Source of the DNA: Blasia pusilla
Taxonomy: Eukaryota; Marchantiophyta; Marchantiopsida; Blasiales
Length of the DNA stretch: 64,000 bases
Direction of reading: 5' to 3'
Assembly (NCBI GenBank): GCA_050084515.1
Contig: CM114273.1
Location: 40,362,001-40,426,000 of the forward strand
Shown: one piece after another, positions 35,730-49,129 of the stretch
Numbering within the stretch: the first letter of the stretch is position 1
How the letters are laid out: the number at the start of each line of letters is the position of its first letter
The notes under the pieces: generated by a model
Databases searched by the model: none
Seen by the model: only the letters and a program-made list of their open reading frames with translations
Told to the model about the DNA's origin: nothing
Program-made: the position numbers and the translations under genes

Positions 35730-38700
35730 TGGATCTAACTTAACCTCACCTCCCTATTTTTTGGTCACTATCCTTGCCCCTTGAGTCACCACAACAACAA
35801 CTTGAACCTATGTTGTACTACACATAAATCCCATACGGCTAAAATCCACCCATGTATCTTAATCTCATGTGGAGGTTGAATCTCAGGTGGATTCCTTTGC
35901 ATGCATTTCCATCACTAGCTACATCATTGTCAAGGCAATAATCTTCTGCTCTATTTGATCTATTAGGATGAAGAGAAATGCATCCAGTGAATATCCTCAA
36001 TCCACTCTAGCAGATGATGGGCCTCATTAATGACATCTGAAAACTCCTTGATCTCCACGAGTTCACCAACTATATTCCCCATAGACCCGTGGACTCCCTT
36101 AGGACATATCTCGTAACAAAGCTCAAAATTCCTCTCTCATGAGATAGTATGTATGAGAACAGTCACATGCATTTCAACTATGGTGGTACCATCTAAGACG
36201 GCTCGTAAGAAGGATGAGGTGATATCTCCCCTTTGTACTATTTTTTTCATTCTTTCTTTTTGAGCGATATGGTTCTTATTAACCAACGTATGTCTATATA
36301 GTCTGTGGCCTCATTGGCTCGCAATAACCACCTTTCTTAAGGCACACTAACTCTCTCACATGATACTTTTGCGTGTTGGATATCTAAGGGACTTTTGGAA
36401 CTTGGCATGGTTGATGAGGCATAGGACAAAATACTATCGAGGCCCTGGAGGGGTCTTGTACTTCCCTATTTTGAGAGGTCATATGTGACCTGCTCTTATG
36501 AAATGACCTACGGTAGTAGTTTACCCTTCTCTTTATGACGAGTGGTAACCTTGGAGAGGTTGAACCTCCTCGCCATGCGTGGCTCCACTTGGACCCATAA
36601 GATCGAGGGTTAGTTAGTAGTTGGTCTCATGAGGGCACTACATGTGTAGGGATTTAGTACTTGGTGTACTGCATGTCATTAGTGACTTGTATATAGAGGT
36701 CACCCATGGAGATGCCCAAGGGGGGGGAAGGGGAGGGGGGTTTATCTTGGAGGATGCTCATTAAAAGCTCATCTTCCTTAGGATCAGATCCATGTTGCAT
36801 GTATTGAGCCTTGATTCTCTCTTGAAGAGTGGGCTAGGATTGATCGAAGATCACACACATTTGATGTGAGAAAACAGAAAGTGATGAAATCACTGAAATC
36901 TTTACAAAACTTAGAGATACAAAGTGGCCTAGTCCGTCCGTGCTACCACATGGAGAATGCGCTACCGCTGTGGCTCCTGACTATTTCACTACTCGGGAAA
37001 TTAGGGTTTTTACCTATTGTTCTTCGTTTCTATTAATAGAAATTTTTTTTCTAGGGGCTACGCCCTTGGACCCCTACGACGTATCAGGGTGCCCCGCATC
37101 CTGATGCAATATAGGGTTAGATAATCCTAGTAACGCTACTCCTGAAACCACCTATGTCATATTACTATGACTCTTTTGACGTCTAAGTCGGAACCATCAA
37201 TCTAGGCTCCGATCAGATTAATGGTGCTCAGAGAAGTGGATGTTGAGAATCCAACATTTGAGAGTTATTTGTATACTTACTTCTACTATTATAGTAGTGT
37301 GTATCTAATTCATTGATATGGATCATATATGGATGAAACACAATTGATTGCAGGTTTCATCAGAGTTTACAGTCCATATTCAATTTTATATTAGGGTTGT
37401 ATAGTCGTTCATGTGTAGAGATGTTAGGATTTATAGGTAGATGGATCATCGACATGTGTGTGCATAACAACTAATGTATGTTGGGAGCGATATCTATTTG
37501 CACGACAAACTCTTTTGAAAATTGTATTTTTATAACATGCTCCTCATTTATATTAAACCCAATTCGCTCAAGCAAGTCAAAAATCAATTTTAAGGTGGGT
37601 GAGAAGGTGGGCCCTATGGTTTATAGCGACATTCGCATCTTTAACTCTTCATTACAATTCTCGATCCAAAACCTTGTACCATTAGAAGACATGAACCATC
37701 TTCATTTGTCACTCCATGAGTAAGAATAATCATATTTGGATTTGCATGAATGCCTTTTAAAAATTCTTACTTCATCCTTGCTAAAACCATGTAGTCTCTT
37801 CAACTTGTGAATCCACACGCCTTGTGAGAGTTTCTTCTCAACTCTTGGACACAATAAAATGTTGGGTTGAAACTAGGTAGCCCTCTACTACCAGAGGTCA
37901 CTACCATCAACGACATCATCTCCCTCTTGTTCAAGGTGTGATGGTATGGATGTAGGCATTGTCACTAAACAGTCATACACCTCACAACCAATCGACCACT
38001 TGTAAATACATATTTTAAAACCCAATGCATCCTCCAAGAATTAATCTCTACCAAAATCGAAATGCACAATCATCCAAAGGAGATGCCCCCTACCCATTGC
38101 TACTACAAACCCTTCCATACCATGAAAGGTTTGAACCACATTGGATCTCATGCCGCTTGGAAATCGTATCACGTGCTAAAATCCTACATTAAGTGGTCCA
38201 AATTTTTGATTCCTTCCATGCCCAAAAAGCACCACATGCTCCTATGGCTTATGCCATCCATGTCTCTCTACAAGACACTCTCAATATTTACGATCTTGTC
38301 ACTAGATTCAATATCCAAAAATGATGATGGAAGCCTAAGTAGTTCTTCACTTGAAACCCCTCGATACATTACTCTACTTCATCTAATTCTTCTCCCACTA
38401 CTCAAATTACCTCGTTCTTCCAAACCCTTGAAAAACGCAATGATGATACCTTGCTGCACACCTCCAAGCACTCGGGCGTACCACGAGCTCCCATACAATA
38501 ATACATTCCTCATTGGCTCACCTAAGCTAATGGCAACACATGGTCATGCACAAGATCCATACTTGGGCAACCTCTCTATACCCAAAAACAAACTATACGC
38601 ATAGAGGATCTATATTTGACATTCTTTTAGCTATACTTGATTATTACGGATCTGCTCACACTTATCCAATCCATCATCTCTAAAAGATACCTTCTAAGTT

Positions 38701-38750
38701 CTACTTGATACCCAATACCCTTATTGGTAAGAGATAAGTGCAAGAATAGG
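35730..38750 (-). mobile_element. Decayed gag-like retroelement (second copy of the 58-61 kb family)
   Basis: The plus-strand sequence follows the 58.8-60.8 kb element in the same order: the ACTACACATAAATCCCAT block (35.82 vs 58.91 kb), GTCTGTGGCCTCATTGGCTCGC (about 36.3 vs 59.4 kb), the CTCACAACCAATCGACCACTTGT block (37.98 vs 59.99 kb), and AAAGGTTTGAACC (38.12 vs 60.13 kb). Coding sense is therefore minus, but the frames are wrecked. The plus-strand 180-codon frame at 38062-38604 is an antisense by-product. No LTR ends were identified. Confidence 0.6.
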
Positions 38751-39012
38751 AATCAAATGGGAAACCTAAACATGCTTACCACTCCTCTACAACTATATAT
38801 TATTGACATGGACAACTTTGTGTGATGAGGAAAACTTTGTAGCACAAAAATCTCCACCAAGTTTCTCTGTCCATATTCAACGCCATTCAACATACATTGT
38901 TGTCACTAATCAAACACATGAAACACTAGGCTAAGCTTTTATCCAAAGAATCCAAACATGGAAGCAAGTAGTTACCAAGATAACTCCACTGAACTAGAAG
39001 TATGTCTTACAT

Positions 39013-39917
<905 letters not shown>

Positions 39918-40157
39918 CGGGCCTAGGTATCCGAGGCCCGCACCCGAGGATGCCCGTGAGCCCGCTATGCGGGTCCCATGCGAGCTCATGCGCGGGCTTA
40001 AGTCCGCCAAAGGGGAGCCCACCTTGCCCTACGTGCCTAGTAGTGGACCTACTACGGGGTTAGTGGAGGATGCGGGCGGGCCTTAAAATCGGTGCGGGCT
40101 CGGCCAGCCCGGGTGCCCGCTATGGCCTCGAATACGGGCCGTAGGTACCTAGGCCCG
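39918..40157. mobile_element. GC-rich element with terminal inverted repeat (probable MITE)
   Basis: CGGGCCTAGGTATC at 39918-39931 is mirrored by GGTACCTAGGCCCG at 40144-40157, with one mismatch. Between them the sequence is far more GC-rich than its surroundings and full of GCGGGC/GCCCGC words that can fold on themselves. A target duplication was not found, so the borders are approximate. Confidence 0.5.
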
Positions 40158-40207
40158 CGGCCTTTTGGGCATGGTCTTTCCAATGGAAAAGTGACGAGCC
40201 TACAAAA

Positions 40208-40211
<4 letters not shown>

Positions 40212-40261
<50 letters not shown>
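40212..40261. repeat. CT then AT microsatellite
   Basis: About 14 CT units are followed by about 10 AT units. It lies close to the GC-rich element. Confidence 0.95.
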
Positions 40262-41339
40262 GTCAAATTTGAGGAAAAATGACACGCATGGGAAACTATG
40301 CTCTTGAGAACATGTTCATCAAGCCATATCCACCCTCCACCATAAGGTAATCCATAGTCTTACAATCTTCCTCCCACCAAAACTTGGGAAGAGAAAATGT
40401 TGCAAAGCATAAACATGATAAATATGGTTGTTGAAAGTCATATCCTCTTCTTACATATCCCTGAGAAGAACCAAAGAGCTTTCACCAAAACATAGCATAG
40501 ATCCATAACCTCCACATATACAGCGATTGTCATATGACTATTGAATGGATCAACACCAAGTAGAAACCAAATACAAATCTAGGGAGTTTTTTTGAAACAT
40601 CGACCGTGGTGAAATTGAGTTGTAGGTAACATCATTTGATCGCTTATGATAAAGTTATAGCCAAATGTCTTGGTATCTCCCTTCAAGAAGTCTAACCGTC
40701 AAGCAACCATGATGTAAAAATTTCAAAGGAGATATTAAAATATTGGTGGTTCCTTGCTCCATTTTCTAAAGAGTGTTATTAGTTTTGTATAAAATGAGAT
40801 TACTCTTTAGTCTACTAGCAATTTCAAGCCTACAAATATGAATCTTACAATAGATTTTAATGATGCTAGTTAAAAGCTTGTGGGAGTTGGAAGTTTTGAG
40901 TTTGAATTTTTTGAAGTAAATACACAGCAAGTTCAATGGTTGGAGGACCTTATATGTGGCTGATATGAAACATATGGAAGTTATATGAGAATGACATAAG
41001 AGAATAAGAGTCTGATCTCTTGAAATTGATGTCCTTGTCACATTCTCAAAAATGGTTTACACTTTGTAACATGATAATCCAATATATGGATTTCACGTTA
41101 CAACCACATTGTATCCTTACAATTTGATATTTGGATGGAGGCACTAAGGAAATGGGAGGACCGAAGGGTGAGAGATGAAACTTAAATTTGAAGCAAATGT
41201 CCATAATTTTTTCTTATCGCATTCCATAATTTATGGAGTCTTCTTATTCAAATTTAAGGGTGGAAAAATAGTAATATTCTAGTCTAGTTAATTAGATAGT
41301 TTTGGTGTAAAACCTAACTCTAAAATTTTGGACTTAATA
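40262..41339. other. Intergenic, no gene seen
   Basis: No recognisable coding sequence. The minus-strand frame at 40766-41041 has random composition. Confidence 0.45.
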
Positions 41340-41720
41340 TCATTCGGTAGAAAAAATAGAAAATTTCAAACCTTCCAAGATCCCATCCATGATTCTCTTA
41401 AACTCTCTCAAGGTATGCCTCCACCCAAATAGTAAGGAGCCGCCATTGGTATAAACAATACTTCTTTTTCCTGCCCTCGAATCTATTAGGCAAATGATAG
41501 TATCTAGCTTGAAGATCCAATGAACTAGAGAACTTTGCATGCTCAATAACATCAAACCTCTCCCTTGGGTAGGCATTGCATACATATCGATTTTTGACTA
41601 TTGATTTATAGGTTGGTAGTCTCCACACATCCGCTTATCTATCCATTTTCCATTCACATCCTACTTTTCAAGTATGATTATAGCAAATTCATACCCTCTA
41701 TGCAAGACCTCTTCTGTTTT
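41340..41720 (-). pseudogene. Ty3/gypsy reverse transcriptase fragment
   Basis: On the minus strand, across two frames, it reads KWMDKRMC-like, then PTQGRGLMLLSM/RERFDVIEHAKF, SLDLQARYYHLPNR and FKRIMDGILEGLKF. These follow the order of gypsy reverse transcriptase from the catalytic fingers to the region after the palm (SLDLRSGYHQ-type to FQRVMDRIL-type). It is a third gypsy lineage, separate from the two larger elements nearby. It lies just left of the 5' LTR of the plus-strand element, which may have landed next to it. Confidence 0.7.
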
Positions 41721-41894
41721 TGCCTAAATCAAATCTTAGCTCTTGCTTTGAATTAAAATCCTTGGCTCCTCTCCATATCACTATATACTAAAGCTAACAC
41801 TAGTGGAGATTTAGGTATGTCATGATTGTGGTTCATTTTTATTTTAAAATTCATTTTTTATGATCAGTTGTTATATTATTTTTCTTTGTGGCAA

Positions 41895-42236
41895 TGTAAC
41901 CATCCTTTGTAAGTCATAGTTAAGTTAGAATCTATGACATGAAGCCCATAAGTGGAAAAGAATCAACCAAGAAGAGAAAAGACAAGATACATGAAATAAA
42001 GATGAGAGTGGGATCATAGGTTGGTGAAAAGGAAGATAAGGATGAGGTTAGGAAGATGAGGTTGGGACATTAGACTCCAAAGGAGATCCTCTCATGCTAT
42101 GAGAGTACGACATGTGGCATAAGGATAGGTGGAGCTAATTTTACCTATCTCTAAGTATATAAAGGAAGAGGAGAGGCCTTTAGGGCATTCTACCTTTGAG
42201 CAACTCTAGAGTGGTTCCGTGAGCTGGAGAGTTACA
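41895..42236 (+). repeat. 5' LTR of the plus-strand gypsy element
   Basis: Begins TGTAACCATCC and ends GAGAGTTACA. A TATATAAAGG-like core promoter word lies near 42158. Matches the 3' LTR apart from scattered substitutions and one small deletion. Confidence 0.92.
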
Positions 42237-42237
42237 A

Positions 42238-42249
42238 TGGTATCAGAGC
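42238..42249 (+). other. Primer-binding site (initiator tRNA-Met type)
   Basis: TGGTATCAGAGC lies one base inside the 5' LTR. This matches the 3' end of plant initiator tRNA-Met, the usual primer of Ty3/gypsy elements. Confidence 0.88.
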
Positions 42250-42583
42250 AAGGCTGCTCTTCCAACGAGAGTGGATTACCCCTCTTGGAAGGATGATCAA
42301 GTAATGATATATTGTTTAGAGTAGATAGGTTGTTAGAGGCTGGCAGTCGCTATAGAGTTGCAAGTAGAGTAAGGGGGAAGGGCTGTTTTGCAGGTAATGT
42401 ATGGAGGGGTGCGAGAGTGGATCCTAATTTCCCGTTTCTTAATCCGTTCACCATCAAACTCTTATATGTAGATAGACACTGGTTCACGAGATACCTCGTA
42501 TATCACTTCGGTGAAGTTTTCATGACGCAAATGATGGAGTCTCGCTATCCGGTGATCCTCCCTATTGTTACATATGATCATGT

Positions 42584-43566
42584 GTGGGATTGCACTATTT
42601 ATATATTTTTTTAGAGGAGATATGGGGAATGGATTTGAATAGGCCCCCACAAGTGTTTTTTAACACTCGATGTATAGTCCATGTGGTTTGTCAATCTAAG
42701 AAAGCATATAGAGAGTTGATGGTGAAGAAGTTTGGCCAAGAGTATTATGATGGAGTCATTGCGTCAACACTGCCTTTTGTAGTCAACATTGATGATCATA
42801 TTGCAGGGATGTTTGTAGGATCTTGGTTAATCGATCGAGCATTGACATGGTATCAAGGATGGGAGAGATCCTTGATTGAAACAACTCAACAAATTACATG
42901 GAGCAGAATGAAGCAAGAGTTGCTGCAAAATTTCCAAGCTGTGGATCCAATCCTCACTGCTAGAATGAAATCATGGGGACTGGATCAGAAAGGCACTATG
43001 GAGGACTACATCGAAGAGTTTCATGACTTGCAGATACAAATCCGCGACATGAGTGGGTCAGAAGCTCTCAATCTTTTTAAGAGAGGTTTGAAGAGGAAGG
43101 TGCGTCAAGAGGTGATTCGAGACAACCCAAAAGATATCAATGAAGCAATTGCATGTGCCCAATGTATGGCAAATGTGTACGAAGGAGGAGGAGAGGTGGT
43201 TGCTTCCATTAACAACCACTACGGATCCATACCATGGAGTTGGGTAACCTTCGAGCACGAGATGGTTATGCGCCGCAAAGGTATAATGGAAGGGTGTCAA
43301 TGGAGAGAGATCGGAACCCCAACATAGAAGGGATTGCTCCTCAAACTGACGGGGTCGAGGTTCCTAGAGGAGGGAGAGAATTTGAAGTCCGAAGAGATAC
43401 ACGCCAATGTTTTGAGTGTGGTAGATATGGTCATATAGCCATGAATTGTCGTCTTCGTAGGCTCGGAAATAGGCCATATCGTTGCCCCCTTAATCATCTT
43501 GAAGAAGGACATATGCAGGAAGATGACAAAGAAGGCGGACCTCAGGGAAACGCCAACCACCACTAA
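42584..43566 (+). pseudogene. gag of the plus-strand gypsy element (frameshifted)
   Basis: The first frame (to 43327) holds a retrotransposon gag domain: GSWLIDRALTWYQGW, then ITWSRMKQELLQNF and MEDYIEEFHDLQIQI. A second frame (43234-43566) carries the zinc knuckle CFECGRYGHIAMNC (CCHC). The two overlap in different frames, so a frameshift separates capsid from nucleocapsid. The true start is probably upstream; the 42312-42614 frame may be part of it. Confidence 0.8.
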
Positions 43567-43649
43567 TCGCGCCTCACGGATATACAGGTTCTAACAAAAG
43601 GAGGAAAGGCGAGGGTCGACACAAACATGTGGAGGTAAATGGTTTAAAG

Positions 43650-46600
43650 AGGGGAGAAACACGTCTCATTGTTATAGATGGGGAAGTACAAGGATCCCAA
43701 GTTAGAGTGTTGATTGATCCTTGGGCAACAAAAAACTTTTTTTCAAGAGCCACAACTATGAAATTGGGCTTAGCTTTAGAGAGGGATAAAAAAGATGAGA
43801 TATAATTACCAAACGGGTAAACAGAAAAGATTGAGAAGCTTCCCCGAAGGGTAGAGTTGAGGATAGGAAAGTATCTGGAAGAGTTGGAGATGAAGGTCAT
43901 TAGGTTAGCACGTTATGATGTTATCTTGGCAATGCCTTTGATGGAACAGTATGATCCAGAGGTAGATTGGAGAAAAAAGATTGTGAAGACCCGAGAGTGG
44001 AAGCTTTACGGAGATAGAGTTAGATCACGTCCTATAACCCTACCTCTATATGTAATAGGAAAAACCGCCATCAAACATCAAGATGCATATTTCCTAGGTT
44101 TAATAAGAGATGTTTATGGTTTGAAAAAATATTCAGAGGTACCAGACGAGTTGAGAGAAGTATTGGAGGAATACAAAGATTTATTCCCTAATGATTTACC
44201 ATCAGGGTTACCACCCAAACGGAGGATAGACCACAAGATTGAGGTCCTTCCAGGAAGCACACCACCATGTAAGGCTCCTTACCGCTTAGCTCCAAGAGAA
44301 TGAGAAGAATGCAAAGCCCAAGTGGAGAAGATGTTGCAGAAAGGCTTCATCCAACCAAGCATCTCGCCATATGGAGCCCCTGTCCTTTTTGTGAAAAAGA
44401 AGAATGGAAGCATGCGATTGTGTATTGACTATCGAGCACTAAATCAACAAACATTCAAAAAAAATATCCATTACCAAGAATGGATGATTTGTCAACCAGC
44501 TACAAGGAGCAAAATACTTCACCAAACTTGACCTTCACAACAACTACAACCAAATTCGAATTTCGGATGAAGATGTGCATAAGACTGCTTTTCGTACTAG
44601 GTATGGACACTTTAAATACTTAGTCATGCCATTCGGTCTTACTAATGCACCTGCAACCTTTATCGGCCTAATGAATGATATCTTTCATCCATATTTAGAT
44701 AAGTCTGTCATTGTATTCTTAGATGATATCTTAGTCTATAGTAAAATGATAGAGGAGCATATAAATCATCTACGAGAAGTCCTTCAAATCCTAAGAGATA
44801 ATGAGTTGTATGCTAAAGCTTCAAAATGTGAGTTCGCTAAAACATAAGTTGATTATGTAGGGCATCGAGTAAGCGCAAAAGGTATTCAAGTGATGAGTGA
44901 GAAGGTAGAAGGGATCCAAAAATGGAGTGCACCTGAGGATCAAACTCAATTGAAGAATTTTCTAGGGTTAACATGATTCTATCAAAGATTTGTCAAAGGT
45001 TTTGCTCAAATTGCACAATCCTTAACAACTTTACTAGGGAAAGGACAAAAATGGAATTGGGGCACATCACAAGAGATTTCTTTTCAATCATTAAAGGATG
45101 CCTTGATCAAAGCCCCTATATTATAGTGGTATGATCCTAATCGACCCATCAAGTTGGCCACAGATGCTTCAGGTACTAGCATTGGAGGAGTACTACAACA
45201 AGAATGGGAGGATGGATGGTAACCTATTGCCTTCTTTTCTCGCAAACTATTGCCAAGAGAGCAAAACTAGCATACAACTAAGCGAGAAGAACTTGCTATT
45301 GTGTTGGCAACCAAGCATTGGAAACATTACTTGGGCGATAAGGAGTTTGTGGTGGAGACTGATCACAAGCCCTTGGTCTACTTAGAGTCCCGAAAAGAGC
45401 TCTCCAAACGTCAAATTCGATGGGCAGAATGGCGACAACAATTCATGATGAAAATTGTCTATGTGGAAGGAAAGAAGCAGTTGGCAAACGCCTTGACTTG
45501 TATACCACAGATGAATAACATATATGAAGTGGAGATTCACTCTAGTTGGTGGAAAAAGTTATCGAAAGCCACAAAGGAGGATGAAGAAATTGCAGTTGCT
45601 ATTCATGCCAACAGAGTATACAAGGCTCAAGGATTGGTTTTCCATAAAGGTAAAGTATGGATCCCACAAGATCCACAATTATGCACTGAAGTATTGTATG
45701 AAGCTCACGACACAATCATTGCGGGTCATATGGGAGCTGAAAAAACCTTAGAGGGATTACAACGAGCATACTATTGGCCCAAAATGAGATAAGATGTTGA
45801 TGTATATGTAAGGAGTTGTAGGATTTGTCAAAAAATCAAGGCTAGTAACACAAAACCAGCAGGATTGTTGCAGCCAATCCCAATACCTCAAAAACGTTGG
45901 AAACAAGTTACTATGGATCTTGTTTGTGAGCTACCATGTACGATCACGGGATATGACTCTATTGTGGTCTTTGTGGATAGACTAAGCAAGATGATACACC
46001 TTCGTCCGACCAAGAAGACTGTGACTGCACCAGAGTTGGTTAGGATCTACATCTAGACCATCTTTGTCCATCATGGTCTTCCTAAAGTACTTATCACTGA
46101 TAGGGGAACCCATTTCACGAGTTTATTTTGGAAGGCTTTATTCGGATTGCTCTAAACTAAACTAGCCCTATCTACGGCTTCTCACCCTCAAACTGATGGA
46201 CAAACTGAAAGGGCCAAGTGTACCATTGAGGATATGCTACGCGCCTTAACATTGGAAGATCAAAAAGGATGGGACTCATTATTATCCTTAGTAGAGTTCT
46301 CATACAATAACTGCATGAACTCTTCCACTAAGACAACATCGTTCTTTTTAATGCATGGCGAGCATCCCTCAATTCCTTCTAGCCTCACTCGAATAGGGAA
46401 AAGTCTGAGGGAACCTTCAAAGGTAGCTGCAGTTAATGAGTTTGTGGATCAGATTCGGAAAGGGGTTCAACATGCTAAGGAGAAGTTGGCTATTGCTCAA
46501 AATCGAAAAAAATAATATGCAAATGCTCATCGTCGAGATGTCCAGTTTTTTGAAGGGGATAAGGTTTGGTTAGCAACAACCAATTTATCATTAGTAGGAG

Positions 46601-46995
46601 TTCGTAAGTTTAATACTCGCTATATTGGACCTTTCACTATCCTACAAAAAATGGGCGCCGTGGCGTATAAGCTAGACCTATCGATGCATATGAAAATCCA
46701 TCATGTGTTTCAGGTCTCTCTTCTTCGACCGTTTATTCCACGCCCTAAGAGATTTAAGGACAATATTGTCACGCCACGACTACCTCAAATAGTTGGAGAT
46801 CATGAAGAATTTGAAGTGGAACGTATCTTGAAGAAACGCACTCGAGGAGCTCATCACCAACGAGTTGAATATTTGGTCCAATGGAAAGGATATCCACTAT
46901 TTGAGGCCTCATGGGAACCCTTAGCCAACTTGGCGAACGCACCATTAATAGTGCAAGAGTTTGAAAGTTCTCACAACGAGGACGTTGTGTCTTAA
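43650..46995 (+). pseudogene. pol of the plus-strand gypsy element: protease, RT, RNase H, integrase, chromodomain
   Basis: Protease active site reads LIDPWATKNF (aspartate codon 43716-43718); the usual serine/threonine-glycine after Asp is replaced by Pro-Trp. Reverse transcriptase: [20 protein letters not shown], then [12 protein letters not shown], then FLDD at 44716-44727. RNase H: ATDASG near 45.17 kb and VETDHKPL. The later catalytic-region motif reads ANAL rather than ADAL. Integrase: HMGAEKTLEGLQRAYYWP with CRICQ, then TMDLV, TDRGTHF and TDGQTERA. The C-terminus has FEVERILKKR and YLVQWKGYPLFEASWEP, a chromodomain. In-frame stops include 43802, 43819, 44301, 44845-44850, 45124 and 45790 regions. 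Several destroyed active sites plus stops mean it is inactive. Confidence 0.88.
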
Positions 46996-47008
46996 ATGGG
47001 GGGAGGTT
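46995..47008 (+). other. Polypurine tract of the plus-strand gypsy element
   Basis: AATGGGGGGAGGTT directly precedes the TG of the 3' LTR, the expected second-strand primer position. Confidence 0.85.
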
Positions 47009-47361
47009 TGTAACCATCCTTTGTTAGTCATAATTAAGTTAGAATCTATGACATGAAGCCCATAAGTGGAAAAGAATCAACCAAAAAGAGAAAAGACAAG
47101 ATACATGAAATAAAGATGAGAGTGGGGCCATAGGTTGGTGAAAAAGAAGATAAGGATGAGGTTGAGGAAGATGAGGTTGGGACATTAGACTCCAAAGGAG
47201 ATCCTCTCATGCTATGAGAGTAGGACATGTGGCATAAGGATAGGTGGAGCTAATTTGTCTTCATTGTACCTATCTCTAAGCATATAAAGGAAGAGGAGAG
47301 GCCTTCAGGACATTCTACCTTTGAACAACTCTAGAGTGGTTCTGTGAGCTGGAGAGTTACA
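47009..47361 (+). repeat. 3' LTR of the plus-strand gypsy element
   Basis: Begins TGTAACCATCC and ends GAGAGTTACA. It has about 11 extra bases (near TTTGTCTTCATTG) absent from the 5' LTR. Confidence 0.92.
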
Positions 47362-47787
47362 AGCAAGCATTTCGTGGAAAACCTAGAATTTCCCAAACAT
47401 TTACTTCGTTACAACACATACAATACATGAAGTAAAATAAAGGTATATATACACTAACTTCTCTTTTCATTGAAAAGCATGCATAAAGGAAATCTTATAA
47501 ACCATGGAATCTCTTATTCTGAGTATGTGGAAAAATAATGATCTCTTTGAGCTTCTTTGCATGTCATAAAGTCAATATAAATGAACATTATGAGAATAAT
47601 TTTCTTATAATAATCTAGATCTGAATTGAATTTTCTTGATGATCTAAAATATTTAGGAAATTCATTATTGTGTAGCGGATCTATTAAAGACAAGGAGAAG
47701 CAATCTCCATCTATATATCTTAAAATTAGATTTAGCGATTGGAAGCTCAGATCTACAAGAAATTTAATTTAACAAATTGATTCACAT
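47362..47787. other. Short intergenic stretch
   Basis: AT-rich, with no gene seen. Its right end carries the left copy of the MITE target duplication (ATTCACAT at 47780-47787). Confidence 0.5.
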
Positions 47788-48070
47788 CACGGTTGTAAAA
47801 AAATGGACATGGATTGCAAGATGAAGAGTTGGGACCCACACTTATAGTTCAAGATATAAGGCAGGATAAGGGCGAGTGGGGCAATAACGGGAGAGGAAGT
47901 GGAGGTAGAGCAAGAAAGAAATGGAAGAGTATGGAATACAAAGGCAAGTGAGGGGAATAAGAAACAAGGGGGAGGTGGGCCCTATATGGACAAGTCCTTC
48001 CATAGGAATGAGGTAAGTCCGTGGACATGAACACGCCCACGAATACGTACTTTGTCCACATGCAATCTTG
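47788..48070 (-). mobile_element. hAT-like MITE, copy 3, with 8-bp target duplication
   Basis: 283 bp bounded by ATTCACAT at 47780-47787 and again at 48071-48078. The plus strand starts CACGGTTGTA and ends TGCAATCTTG, whose reverse complement is CAAGATTGCA. The ends are thus imperfect inverted repeats of a CA[AC]GGTTG-type terminus. An 8-bp target duplication is the mark of the hAT superfamily. No transposase is encoded, so it depended on an autonomous relative elsewhere. Confidence 0.75.
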
Positions 48071-48078
48071 ATTCACAT

Positions 48079-49129
48079 ACTATCATAGTCTCTCTTTTTT
48101 TCCAAATTTTTGTGAAATAAGATAATAATTATTCCTTCTTAAAAGGTCAATTTAAAAAAACTCGTCCAAAATTGAAAATATATCCGAAAGCCCTTTATTC
48201 GAGCATTGGTGTAATTTTTCTCCTAGAATAATATAATCAATAATTATTATTAATGAACCCTGGCATGACAATATATAATACTATGATATTTTTAATTTTA
48301 GATGATCAATAACCTTGGTTATGGACGTTTCTTGTACCCAAGAAGGTACCTATTCATTGTCCAAAATTGTTCTTTTTAATGGTAGGGTTTTATTTTCCAT
48401 GTTATTGATGTGGGTAACCCTTGTCTTATGTCCTCTTCCTTAGATGCCAAATATTCTTCTAGAGTTCTAGTTTCCTTCACAAAGATGTATATTTGTGTCT
48501 CGTCCTAAAAAATAATGCATTTTCATACAAATTTCTTGAAGAAAATCTAGGTCCTATATGTATCTTTGTATTAACTAAAAATGAAAAGAGTTCTTTAGAT
48601 TTGAAGAGTAGATCAATAATAAATATGGACTTTTTTGAAAGACTTATCTCACTTCCTAAATCCTAGGAATATAATCACAAAGTAGATCCTTATTATAGAT
48701 GACCATTCCAATATTCCTAATCAGACATATTTATAATATTAGTTACTAATCAATTATACTCTTGGATCATTTGATAACCTAATTAAAAAAATTTAAGCTT
48801 TAGTGGATAAGTGAAAGAATTTAGTGAGTTTATCTCATTTTTTCTGAAGTAATTTAAAATTTAAAAAATATCCAATTATATATTTAACATTTATACTAAT
48901 CAAAGTAATATGGATTGTGTGCTATAGTTGTTATTCTACGGCTTTCATTTAATAATTTATGGATCGAAAAAAATCTTTGCTAGGGTTGGATTCATTTCAC
49001 ATGATTAGATTTCACAATTCATATCGTATAACTTAATTCTTAATCCTACACTTTTGCATGGATTTTTTGGTCCATTTCTCTCTTGTGATGATCAACATTT
49101 ATTCAAACATTCTTGGAATTGAGAATCAT
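48079..49129. other. AT-rich intergenic DNA, no gene seen
   Basis: No coding motifs, and frequent stops in all frames. Confidence 0.5.

Larger units (their letters stand above)
41895..47361 (+). mobile_element. Full-length Ty3/gypsy chromovirus-type LTR retrotransposon, coding region decayed
   Basis: It has 5' and 3' LTRs, a tRNA-iMet-type primer-binding site, gag, protease, reverse transcriptase, RNase H, integrase, a chromodomain, and a polypurine tract, in the canonical order. It is 5467 bp long. The flanks are GGCAA on the left and AGCAA on the right, a 5-bp target duplication with one mismatch. The LTRs differ by about 12 substitutions plus an 11-bp indel (my manual count), suggesting an old insertion. 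The coding region has many stops, most at positions where CAA or CAG is expected, and several frame changes, so it cannot move on its own. Confidence 0.92.

Noticed and set aside
38062-38604. 180-codon plus-strand frame as a gene
   Set aside because: It is the antisense of the decayed gag-like element, shown by its alignment with about 60.0-60.6 kb.
42238-42249. tRNA-Met gene fragment
   Set aside because: Only the 12 bases complementary to the tRNA 3' end are present, in the exact place of a primer-binding site.
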